Positions 28,509 through 41,400 of a stretch of DNA of 46,425 nucleotides are shown one piece after another (the stretch's first letter is position 1; each line of letters starts with the position of its first letter). The notes under the pieces are model-generated. The model was not told the origin of the DNA and made no database searches. It saw only the letters and a program-made list of their open reading frames with translations. This DNA comes from DASVBE01 sp036375995 (GTDB lineage Bacteria; Actinomycetota; Actinomycetes; Streptosporangiales; Streptosporangiaceae). The position numbers and the translations under genes are program-made. The stretch is taken from positions 1 to 46,425 of the forward strand of contig DASVBE010000216.1 in the NCBI GenBank assembly GCA_036375995.1, given 5' to 3'.

Positions 28509-30725
28509 CTAGGCGGGCGGGCCGTCGCTGGCCGCCCGGCGCGATCCGCCCGCGAACACGCCGATGCGCTGAATGACCTGCCAGCGCTGCCGGGTGCCGA
28601 GCAGCGCCGTGATGGCCGAATGAATGGTGACCAGGTAGAGCAGCTGCCGGTAGACCACTTGCTGCAGCGGCAGCACCCACAGGGTCCCCATCCGCTCCCG
28701 GTCGAGCCACAGGGCATAGCCGCATGCCATCGTCTGGAGCAGGGCGAACGCCAGCCAGAACAGCGCCACGCTCAGCGGGTTGAGGAACACCAGGCCGTAC
28801 AGCGAGAACACGTCCACCACCGGGGCCAGCAGCGGCAGCATGACGTGGAACACGGTGAGGTAGAGCAGGCAGCGGCGGCCAAGCCGGCCCGATGAGCCGG
28901 GCTCGACGACCGCGCGCCGGTGCTTCCACATGGCCTGCATCGTGCCGTAGCACCACCGGTAACGCTGCCGCCAGAGCTGGCGCAGCGAACCGGGCGCCTC
29001 GGTCCAGGCCACCGCGCCCGGCTCGTAGACGACCCGCCACGGCGACCGGCACAGCGCCATGGTCAGATCGGTGTCCTCGGCCAGCGTGTCCGCGCTGAGC
29101 CCGCCCACGGCGGCCAGCGCCTCCCGCCGGAACGCCCCGATCGCGCCAGGAATAGTCGGGATGGCCCCCAGCATGTCGAACATCCGGCGGTCAAGGTTGA
29201 AGCCCATGACGTACTCGAGATGCTGCCAGCGGCCCAGGATCCCGGCCCGGTTGCCCACCTTGGTGTTGCCGCTCACCGCGCCGACCCGGCGGTCGCGCAG
29301 CGGGCCCACCAGGCGGCCGATGGTGTCCGGCGGGAACACCGTGTCGCCGTCCACCAGCACCAGGATGTCGTACCTGGCCGCGGCGATCCCCCGGTTCAGC
29401 GCAGCCGGCTTTCCCGCGTTGGGCTGGCTGATCAGGGTGACCCCGGTCAGGCCGAGGCCGCGCACGATGGCGGCCGTGCCGTCAGATGAGCCGTCGTCCA
29501 CCACGACCACCTCGACCGGACCGGGATAGCTGCTGGCGGTCATCGAGCGCACCGCGGCGGCGATGCCCGCGGCCTCGTTGTACGCCGGGATCACGACCGA
29601 TACGCCGGGGGCGCGGCCCGGGCTGGCCAGCGGCCAGGCTGTCCCGCCCACCCGCCGCGACCCGGCCGTCGACCCGGGGGGCGGGGCCCGGCCGAACCGG
29701 CGGTGGTGCGCGGCGGCGAACCCCACCAGCAGGAGCAGCCGGACGACGATCAGCACGCTGGCGATGACGAGCAGCACGGCCAGCAGGCCGACGCCGTGAT
29801 CGGCGGCCTGCTGGGTCCAGACCAGGACATCGCCCACGATCCGCTGCCTGCCGGTCGCGGCCACGTCCCCGGCCGGCAGGCCAAGGCCGCGGGTGACCGT
29901 CGTGAACCGGTAGCCGCGGGCGCGCAGCCGGGTGATGATGCGCGGCAGCGCGGCCACCGTCTGGCTGCGGTCACCGCCGCTGTCGTGCAGCATGATGATC
30001 GCGCCGCGGTGACCACGCGGCATCGCCGCGGCGACGATCCGGCCGACGCCCGGACGGGCCCAGTCCCGGGTGTCAAGGTTCGTCAGGACCACCAGGTAGC
30101 CGTCGCCGCCCGCCTCCCTGGCCGCCCGCCAGTCAGCCGCGGAGACGGCGTCCGGCTGGCTGGAGAACGGCATCCGCAGCAGCCGGGTGCGGACCCCGGC
30201 CGCACCGGCCAGGGCGTTCTGGGTGAGGGTCAGCTCGAGCCCTTCGCGCCAGCCGGACGCGCCGAGGTTCGCGTGGGTATAGGTATGCGAGCCCACCTGG
30301 TCCCCGGCCGCGACCTCCTCGCGCACCAGCCCGGGCCAGCTTGCCGCGTGCGCGCCCACCAGGAAGAAGGTGGCCGGCACCCGGTAGCGGCGCAGCACCG
30401 CGAGCACCTTCGGTGTCCACTCCGGATCGGGCCCGTCGTCGAAGGTCAGCGCGACCGTACCGGCCGGCATTGCGTAACTGCGCGGGTGCGGCCCAGCCGG
30501 GCTGAGCACCGCGCCGCCGTGCAGCACGGCGGCTGGCGCGGCTGGCCCGCCAGCCTGGGGCTGGTCCGCGCTGTTCTCGCCGAGCACGCCGCGGGTGAAG
30601 CCCTCGATGAGAAGCCCGATCATGACCGTGAATACGAGGAGGCTGACCAGGACCCAGTGCCCACGGGGCGAGCGGCTGCGCCGGTGGCTGCCACTGCGGA
30701 TCGGTCCGGCCGGCTTACCGCCCAT
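28509..30725 (-). CDS. polysaccharide deacetylase (NodB) - family 2 glycosyltransferase fusion
   Basis: 738 residues from the ATG at 30725. A longer frame gives only an Arg-rich lead that is the shadow of the overlapping upstream gene, so it was not used. One anchoring helix (about 24-42) is followed by the NodB domain: ALTFDDGPDPEWTPKVLAVL, SHTYTHANLGASG with the metal histidines, and IIMLHDSGGDRSQTV. Two helices later the GT2 domain has SVVIPAYNEAAGIAAAV, VVVDDGSSDGTAAIV, LVDGDTVFPPD, EDTDLTMAL and QRYRW, followed by four or more helices. The GT2 half resembles processive synthases of the hyaluronan/chitin type. It probably makes and deacetylates an amino-sugar polymer at the membrane; which polymer is unknown. 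Confidence 0.9.
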   Translation of the reverse strand: MGGKPAGPIRSGSHRRSRSPRGHWVLVSLLVFTVMIGLLIEGFTRGVLGENSADQPQAGGPAAPAAVLHGGAVLSPAGPHPRSYAMPAGTVALTFDDGPDPEWTPKVLAVLRRYRVPATFFLVGAHAASWPGLVREEVAAGDQVGSHTYTHANLGASGWREGLELTLTQNALAGAAGVRTRLLRMPFSSQPDAVSAADWRAAREAGGDGYLVVLTNLDTRDWARPGVGRIVAAAMPRGHRGAIIMLHDSGGDRSQTVAALPRIITRLRARGYRFTTVTRGLGLPAGDVAATGRQRIVGDVLVWTQQAADHGVGLLAVLLVIASVLIVVRLLLLVGFAAAHHRRFGRAPPPGSTAGSRRVGGTAWPLASPGRAPGVSVVIPAYNEAAGIAAAVRSMTASSYPGPVEVVVVDDGSSDGTAAIVRGLGLTGVTLISQPNAGKPAALNRGIAAARYDILVLVDGDTVFPPDTIGRLVGPLRDRRVGAVSGNTKVGNRAGILGRWQHLEYVMGFNLDRRMFDMLGAIPTIPGAIGAFRREALAAVGGLSADTLAEDTDLTMALCRSPWRVVYEPGAVAWTEAPGSLRQLWRQRYRWCYGTMQAMWKHRRAVVEPGSSGRLGRRCLLYLTVFHVMLPLLAPVVDVFSLYGLVFLNPLSVALFWLAFALLQTMACGYALWLDRERMGTLWVLPLQQVVYRQLLYLVTIHSAITALLGTRQRWQVIQRIGVFAGGSRRAASDGPPA

Positions 30726-31137
30726 GCCCGGACCTGTGCGGGTTCGGGGATTTCGTCTGGCCCGGCGGCGTCTTTCCGGCCGGGTTCGTCGGCGCCGGTG
30801 CCGCGGTCGGTGATTCGCTGGGCGACGCGCTCGGCGACGGCGACGGCGACCCGGACGGCGAGGGCTGCGGGTCAGCCGACGGTGACGGCTGGACCGGGAC
30901 CGCCGCCGACGGCGGTGGCGGTGGCGGCGAGCCATGGCCCGGATGCTTGCTGACCGTGGGGGCGGCCCCGCGATGCGGGTGAGCCCAGGAGATGAACGGC
31001 GCCTGCGGGCCGCCGGCCAGCCCGACCGTGATGAGGGCCAGCGAGACCGCGATGATCAGCCCGGCGGCCGCCCCCAGCAGGCGCAGCAGCCGGCGCCGTC
31101 GGCCGGACGGATCGGCGAACACCGGGCTCGAGTGCAC
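30715..31137 (-). CDS. small exported/anchored protein with Pro/Ser-rich tail
   Basis: 140 residues from the GTG at 31137, seven bases after TAAGCT (31150-31145). A basic lead RRRRLLRLLGAAAG precedes one hydrophobic helix (about 19-40, LIIAVSLALITVGLA). The rest is Ser/Pro-rich, including PSPSGSPSPSPSASPSES, and is likely disordered or wall-spanning. It overlaps the start of the deacetylase-glycosyltransferase gene by 11 bp, so they are probably co-translated and may work together at the cell surface. No catalytic domain was recognised. Confidence 0.65.
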   Translation of the reverse strand: MHSSPVFADPSGRRRRLLRLLGAAAGLIIAVSLALITVGLAGGPQAPFISWAHPHRGAAPTVSKHPGHGSPPPPPPSAAVPVQPSPSADPQPSPSGSPSPSPSASPSESPTAAPAPTNPAGKTPPGQTKSPNPHRSGHGR

Positions 31138-31204
31138 GTCGGGCAGCTTAGTCCCAGGCGCACCGGATAAACCGGAGTTCGCCCAGTTGCCAGGGTCCGG
31201 GTGG

Positions 31205-32797
31205 CTAGGCCCCGCCGGTGGCCAGCCAGCCGCCCGTGGTCAGCAGCTCGAGCACGGCGGCGACCGCCTCCGGCCGGCTGACCGCTGAGGTGTCGATCAC
31301 CAGATCCGCGTCGGCCGGCTCCTCGTACGGGTCGGACACCCCGGTGAAGTGGTCGATCAGCCCGGCCCTGGCCTTGGCGTACAGGCCCTTGCGGTCCCGG
31401 GCCTCGCATACCTCGACCGGCGTGGCCACGTAGATCAGCAGGAAGTCGCCGGCTTCGCCGACCATCTCCCTGACCCGCTGCCGGGCCGCGGCGAACGGCG
31501 CGATCGGCGCGCAGATCGCGATGCCCCCGTGCCGGGCGACCTCCGCGGCGACGTACCCGATCCGGGCGATGTTCAGGTCCCGGTCCGCCCGGGAGAACGT
31601 CAGGCCGGCCGACAGCAGCCGCCGGACCAGGTCGCCATCGAGCAGCGAGACCCGCCGGTCGCCGCGTTCGGCCAGCACGTCGGCCAGGTCCCGGGCGATA
31701 GTCGACTTGCCGGACCCGGACAGCCCGGTGAGGAACAGCACGAACCCGCGCTCGGACCGCGGTGGCCGGGCCCGGCGCAGCTCGCGGGCGACCGCCGGGG
31801 GCATGAACCAGGACGGCACCCCGGTGCCGGTGTCCAGCAGGTCGGCCAGCTCACCGTCGGCCAGGCCGGTCCGCTCGGTGCCGGACTCGATCAGCGACAG
31901 CGGCCGCCACACCTCGGCGGCCGGGTCGTAGGCCCACTCACCGGCCGACACCATCTGGATTGCGGTCCCCGGCACCGCGTTTCCCGGCCCTGTGCTGCCC
32001 GGCCCTGTGCTGCCCGGCCCTGCGATGGCCGGCCCGGGGCCGGCCGGCGCGTCCGGCTCGTCGGTGAACAGGTGACTGGCCCCGTAGGCGGCGGCCACCA
32101 CGGCCCGCGCGGCCAGCTCGTCGGCCGGGCCGCCGCCGCGCGGGGACAGCGGCACGGGCACCACGAGCGTGCTGGCGGGAAGGCTGGCCGCGGCGGCCAG
32201 CGTGGCCCGGATCAGCGCTTCCGGCCGCAGCAGCAGGCCGGCGGGCCCGGCGATCAGCGGCAGCAGCAGGATCCGCGCCCTGAGCTGGCCCGCCAGGTGC
32301 CGCAGCTGGCCGATCTGCCGGCTGTTCAGCGGGTCCCTGGTGGCGAAGCCGAGCACCGGGCCGTCGCCCAGCGCCTCGCGGGCCTGCGCCGGGGTGAGCC
32401 GCAGCCGCCGGAACGGGCCATGCTCGGGCGGCCGGTTCGTGGTCACCGGCCCGGACAGCCGGAGCAGGCCGGACCCGGCCGGGCTCCGCGTCCGGCTGGT
32501 GATGTCGAGCACCGCGAGCGGCGTGCCCTCCGGGTCGTGCAGCAGCAGGTGGCTGGCGTCCGCGGGCACCGCGCTGGCGGGCAGGTCGAGCGTCACCGCG
32601 ATGGGCCACGGCGTGCCGTCGGCCAGCTCGGCCCGGGCCGCGACCGCGGCCGCGTCGGCCGGCTCGAGGTAGCCGCGCAACGGCGCGAACGCGCCGGACA
32701 GCAGCAGTTCCAGGTCGGCCAGCTGGGCCTCGGTGAGCGTCACCGACGGCCAGCGGGCCAGGTCGGCAGCCGGTCCGGCCTGCGTGCCAGCAACCAC
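31205..32797 (-). CDS. ATP-sulfurylase-like domain fused to adenylylsulfate (APS) kinase
   Basis: 530 residues from the GTG at 32797, which has GGAGG eight bases upstream. Residues about 1-345 follow an ATP-sulfurylase-like plan, with PLRGYLEPADAAAVAARAEL, LLHDPEGTPLAVLDI and IESGTERTGLADGELADLLD. The active-site motif QxRNPxHxxH, however, is replaced by FATRDPLNSRQI (about residue 155). Residues 350-530 are APS kinase: FLTGLSGSGKSTIARDLADV with the P-loop at about 358-366, SLLDGDLVRRLLSAGLTFSR, DRKGLYAKARAG. APS kinase makes PAPS from APS. A Gly/Pro repeat linker (GPGSTGPGSTGPG) lies within the N-terminal part. No sulfate assimilation genes adjoin it. Confidence 0.85.
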   Translation of the reverse strand: MVAGTQAGPAADLARWPSVTLTEAQLADLELLLSGAFAPLRGYLEPADAAAVAARAELADGTPWPIAVTLDLPASAVPADASHLLLHDPEGTPLAVLDITSRTRSPAGSGLLRLSGPVTTNRPPEHGPFRRLRLTPAQAREALGDGPVLGFATRDPLNSRQIGQLRHLAGQLRARILLLPLIAGPAGLLLRPEALIRATLAAAASLPASTLVVPVPLSPRGGGPADELAARAVVAAAYGASHLFTDEPDAPAGPGPAIAGPGSTGPGSTGPGNAVPGTAIQMVSAGEWAYDPAAEVWRPLSLIESGTERTGLADGELADLLDTGTGVPSWFMPPAVARELRRARPPRSERGFVLFLTGLSGSGKSTIARDLADVLAERGDRRVSLLDGDLVRRLLSAGLTFSRADRDLNIARIGYVAAEVARHGGIAICAPIAPFAAARQRVREMVGEAGDFLLIYVATPVEVCEARDRKGLYAKARAGLIDHFTGVSDPYEEPADADLVIDTSAVSRPEAVAAVLELLTTGGWLATGGA

Positions 32798-33180
32798 GAC
32801 GTCATCCTCCGTCCGCCCCCGGGCGCGCCGCCCGGCCGGGCGCGCGCGGCGGCGTGGACCAGCGCCGCCCGGCACCAGAGGGTACACGGCGCACCGCAGC
32901 CCGTGCTCACACTGGTCAGGCGCGCGCCGTCCTACGGGATCAAGATCCCTCAGCAACGTTTCCCTGATCAGGGAACGCTGACTGCAGCAGGCCAGCGACG
33001 GCACTTCGATCGCAGTGGGCCGGGCCAGCCGCGATCCTCGCCCGGACGACGGGCCGGGCGTGGGGCAGGGCGTAGAATGGCAGGCAATCCCGGACCCGGC
33101 TTTGGCGGGCCGTGTGCGGCGCAGACGGGCCGCCTCCCGCTGGGCGCGGGCACCTCATGCTGCCTTCTTCCAGGGATGTA
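32798..33180. other. divergent intergenic region between sulfurylase-like/kinase gene and mfd
   Basis: It holds the leftward promoter-like TACCCT (32884-32879) and a pair of palindromes (32936-32975). Rightward there is TAGAAT (33073-33078), a likely -10 of mfd with a leader of about 100 nt. No gene is supported. Confidence 0.55.
32936..32975. promoter_or_regulatory. two neighbouring palindromes, possible operator
   Basis: GGGATCAAGATCCC (32936-32949) and TTCCCTGATCAGGGAA (32960-32975) are separated by ten bases; the second is flanked by TCAGC and GCTGA arms. Both are perfect or near-perfect dyads around GATC and lie between divergent genes. Confidence 0.5.
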
Positions 33181-36900
<3,720 letters not shown>

Positions 36901-36914
36901 GGAAGGACGTCGTC

Positions 36915-37610
36915 GTGCTCCGCACCCCGGTAAAGATGGTGGCTGCCGCGCTGGCGGCCGGCGCCGTGCTGACCGCCTGCGGGCCGGTCAAGCTGGGCGC
37001 CGCGGCGTTGATGAACAACGACCGGATCTCCGCGTCGACGCTGTCCGCCGAGGTGGCGAACCTGAACGCGAACTACCAGAAGTACAAGGGCCAGGTTCAG
37101 CTGCAGTTCGAGGTGTCGCAGATGCCGCAGGAGGTGCTGTCCTGGCTGATCCGGTTCCGGGTGGGGGACGAGATGGCCGTGCGGAACGGGATCACCGTGA
37201 CCCCCGGGCAGGTCGATGCGGAGCAGCAGAAGCTTCAGCAGCAGGCTTCCCAGTCGACGACCACCGGCGCTGCGGTGCCGCTGAACGTGCTGGCGGTGGC
37301 CAACGGCCTGCCCCCGGACATGATCCCGGACCTGGCCCGTTACCAGGCCATCCAGAACGTGCTGATCAACCGGCTGGACGGCGGCACGATCCCGACCGCC
37401 CCCAGCGACCAGCAGGCCATTGGCCGGCAGCTCAGCAAGTACGAGTGCCGGGCCGCGAAGTCGCTGGACATCCGGGTCAACCCGCAGTGGGGCCAGCTGG
37501 ACTACGCGCAGTACTCGGTGATCGCCAAGCCGTCCACGCTGTCCGCGGAGGCGTCGCCGTCGCCGTCGCCCAGCCCGTCGTCGTCCGTTCAGCTGACGCC
37601 GCCTTGCTGA
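36915..37610 (+). CDS. SurA N-terminal-domain-like lipoprotein
   Basis: 231 residues from the GTG at 36915, which follows GAGGAAGGA; the frame upstream overlaps mfd and is not used. A lipoprotein signal, VKMVAAALAAGAVLTACGPV (Cys about residue 21), precedes LMNNDRISASTLSAEVANLN and a helical domain with GITVTPGQVDAEQQKLQQQA, as in the chaperone part of SurA/PrsA-type proteins. The parvulin PPIase domain is absent. The tail is SPSPSPSPSSS-rich. It could act as an extracytoplasmic chaperone; the role is inferred. It lies between mfd and mazG, as I recall for Streptomyces. Confidence 0.83.
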   Translation: MLRTPVKMVAAALAAGAVLTACGPVKLGAAALMNNDRISASTLSAEVANLNANYQKYKGQVQLQFEVSQMPQEVLSWLIRFRVGDEMAVRNGITVTPGQVDAEQQKLQQQASQSTTTGAAVPLNVLAVANGLPPDMIPDLARYQAIQNVLINRLDGGTIPTAPSDQQAIGRQLSKYECRAAKSLDIRVNPQWGQLDYAQYSVIAKPSTLSAEASPSPSPSPSSSVQLTPPC

Positions 37611-37620
37611 GGACGCGGGT

Positions 37621-38355
37621 TTGACCGCTGACCAGGCGCCGGAGCCGGAGGGGGTGGCCGGCGAGCGGGTGCTCGAGCTTGTCGCGGTGATGGACCGGCT
37701 GCGGCGGGACTGCCCGTGGGACCGGCGGCAGACGCATTCCTCGCTCGCGCCGTACCTGCTGGAGGAGTGCTACGAGGCGCTGGACGCGCTGGAACGCGGG
37801 GACCAGGCGGCGCTCCGTGAGGAACTCGGTGACGTGCTGCTGCAGGTCGCGTTCCACGCCCGGCTGGCCGCGGAGCGGACCGACGGCACCGGCTGGACGA
37901 TCGACGACGTGGCCGACGGCATTGTGGCCAAGCTGATCCGGCGGCATCCGCACGTGTTCAGCGACGTGGCCGTGGCGGGCGCGGACGAGGTGTCGGTCAA
38001 CTGGGAGACGATCAAGGCCGCGGAGCGGGCCGAGAAGGCGGCGTCGCACGCCGCGGCGGGCGGCGGCAGCGCGTCGGCGCTGGACGGGGTGGCGCTGGGC
38101 CAGCCCGCGCTGGCGCTGGCCGCGCAGCTGCAGCGGCGGGCCGAGCGGGCCGGGGCGCCTGGTGCTCTGGACGGCGGGGCGCCGGGCGTGAGCGAGCTCG
38201 GCGCCGAGCTGTTCGCGCTGGTGGCCAGGGCCCGGCAGGCGGGCGTGGACCCCGAGTTCGAGCTGCGCGCGGCCGCCCGGGCGTACCGGGACCAGGTGCT
38301 GGCCTGGGAGCGCGAGCAGGAGCAGCAGCCGCAGCAGCCGGGAGAGCCTGGCTGA
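37621..38355 (+). CDS. mazG: MazG-family nucleoside triphosphate pyrophosphohydrolase
   Basis: 244 residues. The start is taken as TTG at 37621 because GAGGA lies eight bases before it; GTG at 37654 is an alternative. The MazG core reads MDRLRRDCPWDRRQTHSSLA, LEECYEALDALERGD and LREELGDVLLQVAFHARLA, which contains the EExxE and ExxD metal sites. Then come HPHVFSDVAVAGADEVSVNW and a second, weaker half with an Ala/Gly-rich linker. Such enzymes hydrolyse nucleoside triphosphates, including abnormal ones, to monophosphates. The C-terminal half lacks a full second EExxE site. Confidence 0.92.
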   Translation: MTADQAPEPEGVAGERVLELVAVMDRLRRDCPWDRRQTHSSLAPYLLEECYEALDALERGDQAALREELGDVLLQVAFHARLAAERTDGTGWTIDDVADGIVAKLIRRHPHVFSDVAVAGADEVSVNWETIKAAERAEKAASHAAAGGGSASALDGVALGQPALALAAQLQRRAERAGAPGALDGGAPGVSELGAELFALVARARQAGVDPEFELRAAARAYRDQVLAWEREQEQQPQQPGEPG

Positions 38356-38432
38356 CGGGGGCTGAACCGGCGCGGCGACGCCCGGGGGCAGGACTGGACA
38401 GCGGCCGATGCAGCGGGCATAGCGTTGGCACC

Positions 38433-41400
38433 GTGGCCTCCAGGAAAGCCGCCGCCCGGCCAGACGCTGATCCGGCCGGCCTGCCCGGCGGCGGGGGGCC
38501 GGTGGGGCGCGACGACGTACTGGCCCAGCTGCGCATTGCCGCCGAGGATGCGGTCACCGGGCGGGGTGAGCTCATCTTGCTCACCGGGGAAGCCGGCATC
38601 GGCAAGACCACCATGCTCAGCGAGGCGGCCAGGTACGCCGAGACCCGCGGGATCCGGGTGGCCTGGGGCTTCTGCGGCCCGGACGACAGCGCGCCGGCTT
38701 ACTGGCCATGGGCGCAGGTGGCCAGGGAGCTGTGCCCGGAGGCCTGGGAGCAGGCCCAGTCCGGTCTGGGCCACGACGTCCTGCCGGATCCGGACGCGCA
38801 GGCGGTGGCGGCCAGGTTCCGGCTGTTCGACCTGGTCACCGCGGCGCTGCTGGCCGAGTCCCGGATCCAGCCGGACCTGATCCTGCTTGACGATCTTCAG
38901 TGGGCGGACGAGGCGTCGCTGCTGCTCCTTGATTTTCTCGTACGCAGGCTGCGGGCCGGGTCGGCCGCGATCATCGGGGCCTACCGCGATGTCAGCCCCG
39001 CGCCGGGCGCGGCGCTGACCAGGATCTCGGCCCGCGGCCGGGTGCTGCCGCTGACCGGGCTGACGGCCGCCGACGTCGCCCGGCTGGTCGCCCGGGTGGC
39101 CGGCCAGCCGCTGGCCGACGCCGCCGGGCCCCAGGTGCACCAGCGCACCGGCGGCAACCCGTTCTACGTCCAGCAGGTGTCCTGGCTGCTGGCCACCGGC
39201 CAGGCCGGGCTGCCGCCCGGCGTGAGCGAGGCGCTGGCCGACCGGTTCGCCGGGCTGCCGGCGGACGTGGTGGGGGTGCTCGGCCTGGCCGCGGTCGTCG
39301 GCCAGCCGTTCTCCGCGGCCCTGCTCGCCGAGGTGGCCGGCCGGCCGGTGGCCGAGACGGCGGCCGCGCTGGCCGAGGCAGCCGCCGCGCGCCTGCTGAC
39401 CGCCGCGGAAAGGGCCAAGGCGGATGCTGCGCCCGGCGCTGGTGTGGCCTTGGAAGGCACGATGGCGCCAGGGACCCCGGTGGCGCCGGCGATGACGCTC
39501 GCGCCGGGCATCGCGGCCGCGCCGGGGGTGCAGTCCTTCCGGTTCGCGCACGACCTCTTCCGCGAGCACGCCTACCAGCGGCTGGCCGTCCAGGACCGGG
39601 CCCGGCTGCACGGCCGGGCCGGGGCGGTGCTGGCGGCCCGCCGCGCCGCCGGCGCCGGCGTGCCGCTGGCCGAACTGGCCCGGCACTTCAGCCAGGCCGA
39701 CCCCCACGGCGCGGACGCGTACCGGTACTGCACTGCGGCGGCCAGGGAAGCGGCCGGGCAACTCGCCTACGAGGAGGCGGTCCGGCACTGGGAAGGCGCG
39801 CTGACCGCGGTGTCGGCCGCGCCGCCCGGCCCGGACCTGACCGCCACCCTCCTCGACCTGGCCGAAGCCCACGGCCGGGCCGGTGACCTGCCCGCCGCGG
39901 GCGAGGCGTTCCGCCGCGCCGCCGGCCTGGCCCGCCGCCAGCAGGACGCCCCCGCCCTGGCCCGGGCCGCCCTCGGCGTCCAGGCCATCGGCACCCGGGC
40001 CTGGTGGCCCCCGGACGAGATCGTCGCCCTCCTCACCGAGGCCCTGGCCGCCCTCCCCGGCGGCCCCACCCCAGCCGCCGGCGCCGGGCCAGACGAGCGG
40101 GATCTGGCCACGGGTGGCCCAGGGACCGGCCCGCCCGGGGGAGCGCTGCGGGCGCGGGTGATGGCGGCGCTGGCCAGGGTGCTGGCCTGGCATCAGCTCG
40201 ACCTGCCCCGGGCGGCCGGCCTGGCCGACGGGGCGGTCGCCGCGGCCCGGGCCGCCGGGGACCCGCGGCTGACCGCCAGCTGCCTGATCGCCCAGCACAA
40301 CGCCCACTGGCAGCCGGGCAACCCGGCGGACCGCCGGGCCATCGCGGTCGCCGCGGCCGGCTGTGCCCGCGAGGCCGGGGACCAGGAGCTGCTCGCCGAG
40401 GCCCGGCTGCTGATCGCCACCGATCTGCTGGAGCTGGCCGACCCGGCGTTCCGGGCCGAGCTGTCCGGGTTCCTCGACCTGGCCGGGACCGCGCCGCAGC
40501 CGCGCCTGCGCTACGCCGCGCTCGCCCGCCGGGCCATGCTCGCGCTGCTCGGCGGCCAGCTCACCGAGGCGGAACGGCTGATCGGGGAGGCGGCCGCCGC
40601 GGGCCGGGACTGCGGCGACCCCGGCGCCGCCGACGTCCGCACCGACCAGAGCTGGGAGCTGCTGTCCGCCCAGGGACGGCTGGACGAGCTGGCCGGGGTA
40701 GCGGCGGGCATGTTCCCCGATCCGGGCTCCACCCAGGCCCGCGGCCTGCGCGCGTGGGTCCTGCTGGCCCGCGGCGACCGGGCCCGGGCCGCTGAGCTGG
40801 TAGCCCCGGAACTGGCCGCCGGCCGTCCCGGGGGCCCGCCACCGCCCCCGCCGGCCGGCCGGCAATGGCTGCTCGGCGCAGCCTTCGGCGCCGAGCTGAT
40901 CGCCGAACTCGGCGACCAGCCCGGCGTGCCAGCCGCCGCCGAGGCCCTCTACCAGGGGCTGGCCCCGTTCACCGGCCTGGCCGTCGTCTCCGGCGCCGCG
41001 ATCAGCTTCCGCGGCATGGTCGCCCACCACCGCGGCGCCCTCGCCCTGGTCGCCGGCCGCGCAGCGGAGGCGGCCGCCCTGCTCACCCAGGCCGCGGCCG
41101 CGCACGAAAGGCTCGGCGCCGAGGTCTGGCGGCTGCGCAGCCAGTACTGCCTGGCCCGGGCCTGGCTGGCCCTCGGCGGCCCCGGCCGCCGGGCCGCCGC
41201 GCTGGAGCTGCTGGCCGGGACGGCGGCCGCAGCCCGGGCGCTGGGCACCGCCAGCCTGGCCGCGGCCGCCGACGCAGCCGCGCACGCGGCCGGGGCGCCA
41301 CCCGCCACGGCAGGCCGGTTCGCCCGGGACGGCGCCCTGTGGACCCTCACCTACGCCGGCTCGACCGTCCGGCTGCGCCACGCCAAGGGCCTCAGCGACC

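Noticed and set aside
30726..30935. Arg-rich 70-residue N-terminal extension of the deacetylase-glycosyltransferase
   Set aside because: It is the out-of-frame reading of the Ser/Pro-coding tail of the overlapping upstream gene; the ATG at 30725 gives a normal N-terminus with a membrane helix.
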